NCBI GenBank assembly: GCA_030654835.1 | Contig: JAURWS010000012.1 | Location: 62,001 to 126,000 of the forward strand | From: Gammaproteobacteria bacterium | GTDB taxonomy: Bacteria > Pseudomonadota > Gammaproteobacteria > Pseudomonadales > Pseudohongiellaceae | Direction: 5' to 3' | DNA length: 64,000 bases | The notes under the pieces: generated by a model | What the model was told of the DNA's origin: nothing | Databases searched by the model: none | The model's input: the letters and a program-made list of their open reading frames with translations, nothing else | Shown: positions 63,823 to 64,000 of the stretch, piece by piece | How the letters are laid out: every line of letters begins with the position of its first letter | Position numbering within the stretch: the stretch's first letter is position 1 | Translations under genes and position numbers: made by a program

Positions 63823-64000
63823 TCATTCAGCCGATTTTCTTGTCGTCACCTTGCTGGTGCTGTGAGAATCGGAGTCGAGGTCGATAAAGCGCACATCGCC
63901 CATCTCCTGCTGCAGCAACGTGTCGGCCTCTTTCAACAGCCGCAGGACCTTCTTGCGAGAGAGACAGGAGCCTGGTGTGGAGGTGTCGCGAGTGAAGTGT
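63823..64000 (-). CDS. partial unknown protein (C-terminal 58 residues)
   Basis: The frame is open from the window edge to a TGA at 63823-63825. Residues read GSCLSRKKVLRLLKEADTLL, then DVRFIDLDSDS and a basic Ser/Thr-rich tail. It lies upstream of wrbA on the same strand. I do not recognise the family; the rest lies outside the window. Confidence 0.45.
   Translation of the reverse strand, partial: HFTRDTSTPGSCLSRKKVLRLLKEADTLLQQEMGDVRFIDLDSDSHSTSKVTTRKSAE

Overview
The window is a high-GC gammaproteobacterial chromosome segment. Three blocks point to this. The flagellar cluster has a Pseudomonas-like order: flgMN-ycgR / flgA / cheV-cheR-flgBCDE-FGHIJKL / fliC-flaG-fliD-fliS / fleQ. The housekeeping block purM-purN-DUF3108 with DUF2066-hda follows. 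A YcgR-type flagellar brake is also present. I would place the organism near the Pseudomonadales/Cellvibrionales; the sequence alone does not fix the genus.

Layout. 0-1.6 kb: an Mla-type lipid ABC transporter (ATPase cut by the window edge, plus a permease with an N-terminal STAS-like domain). 1.6-5.5 kb: an arsenite oxidase operon, aioB (Rieske, Tat signal) and aioA (molybdenum subunit), then an exported methyltransferase-fold protein. 5.5-9.85 kb: a UPF0149 protein, a PAS-PAS-GAF-GGDEF-EAL protein and a pirin. 9.86-25.3 kb: an accessory region with hipBA and its putative operator, a SWIM/SNF2 helicase, two copies of an unusual multi-site repeat element, a secreted triple-CMD protein, a ribbon-helix-helix protein, a Fic protein, an IS3 remnant, two hydrolases, a probable hsdR remnant, a DUF433/DUF5615 toxin-antitoxin pair, tRNA-Arg(CCT), a REP-like palindrome and an AP2-like protein. 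25.6-28.1 kb: a three-gene arsenosugar-type operon (arsS and two glycosyltransferase genes). 28-58.2 kb: the flagellar and chemotaxis cluster with recognisable sigma-54 and sigma-28 promoters. 58.2-64 kb: housekeeping genes (DUF3108, purN, purM, DUF2066, hda, DUF2069, wrbA).

Two observations stand out. (1) Between the divergent ribbon-helix-helix and fic genes lies a 154-bp array of six 15-bp sites (consensus GAGAAAAAYRGCCGS). Three lie on each strand with 20- and 30-bp spacing in exact mirror symmetry. A decayed direct copy with identical spacing lies about 2.8 kb upstream. (2) FlgE (1195 aa), FlgK (1224 aa) and FliD (1293 aa) are two to three times their usual size, and all three carry the same roughly 90-residue beta-rich module in several copies. 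The flagellin (718 aa) is also enlarged, by related IN-type repeats.

The arsenic genes form two separate loci. Respiratory or detoxifying arsenite oxidation (aioBA) and organoarsenical synthesis (arsS with glycosyltransferases) lie about 21 kb apart. No arsM, aioXSR, arsR or cytochrome c gene is visible in the window.
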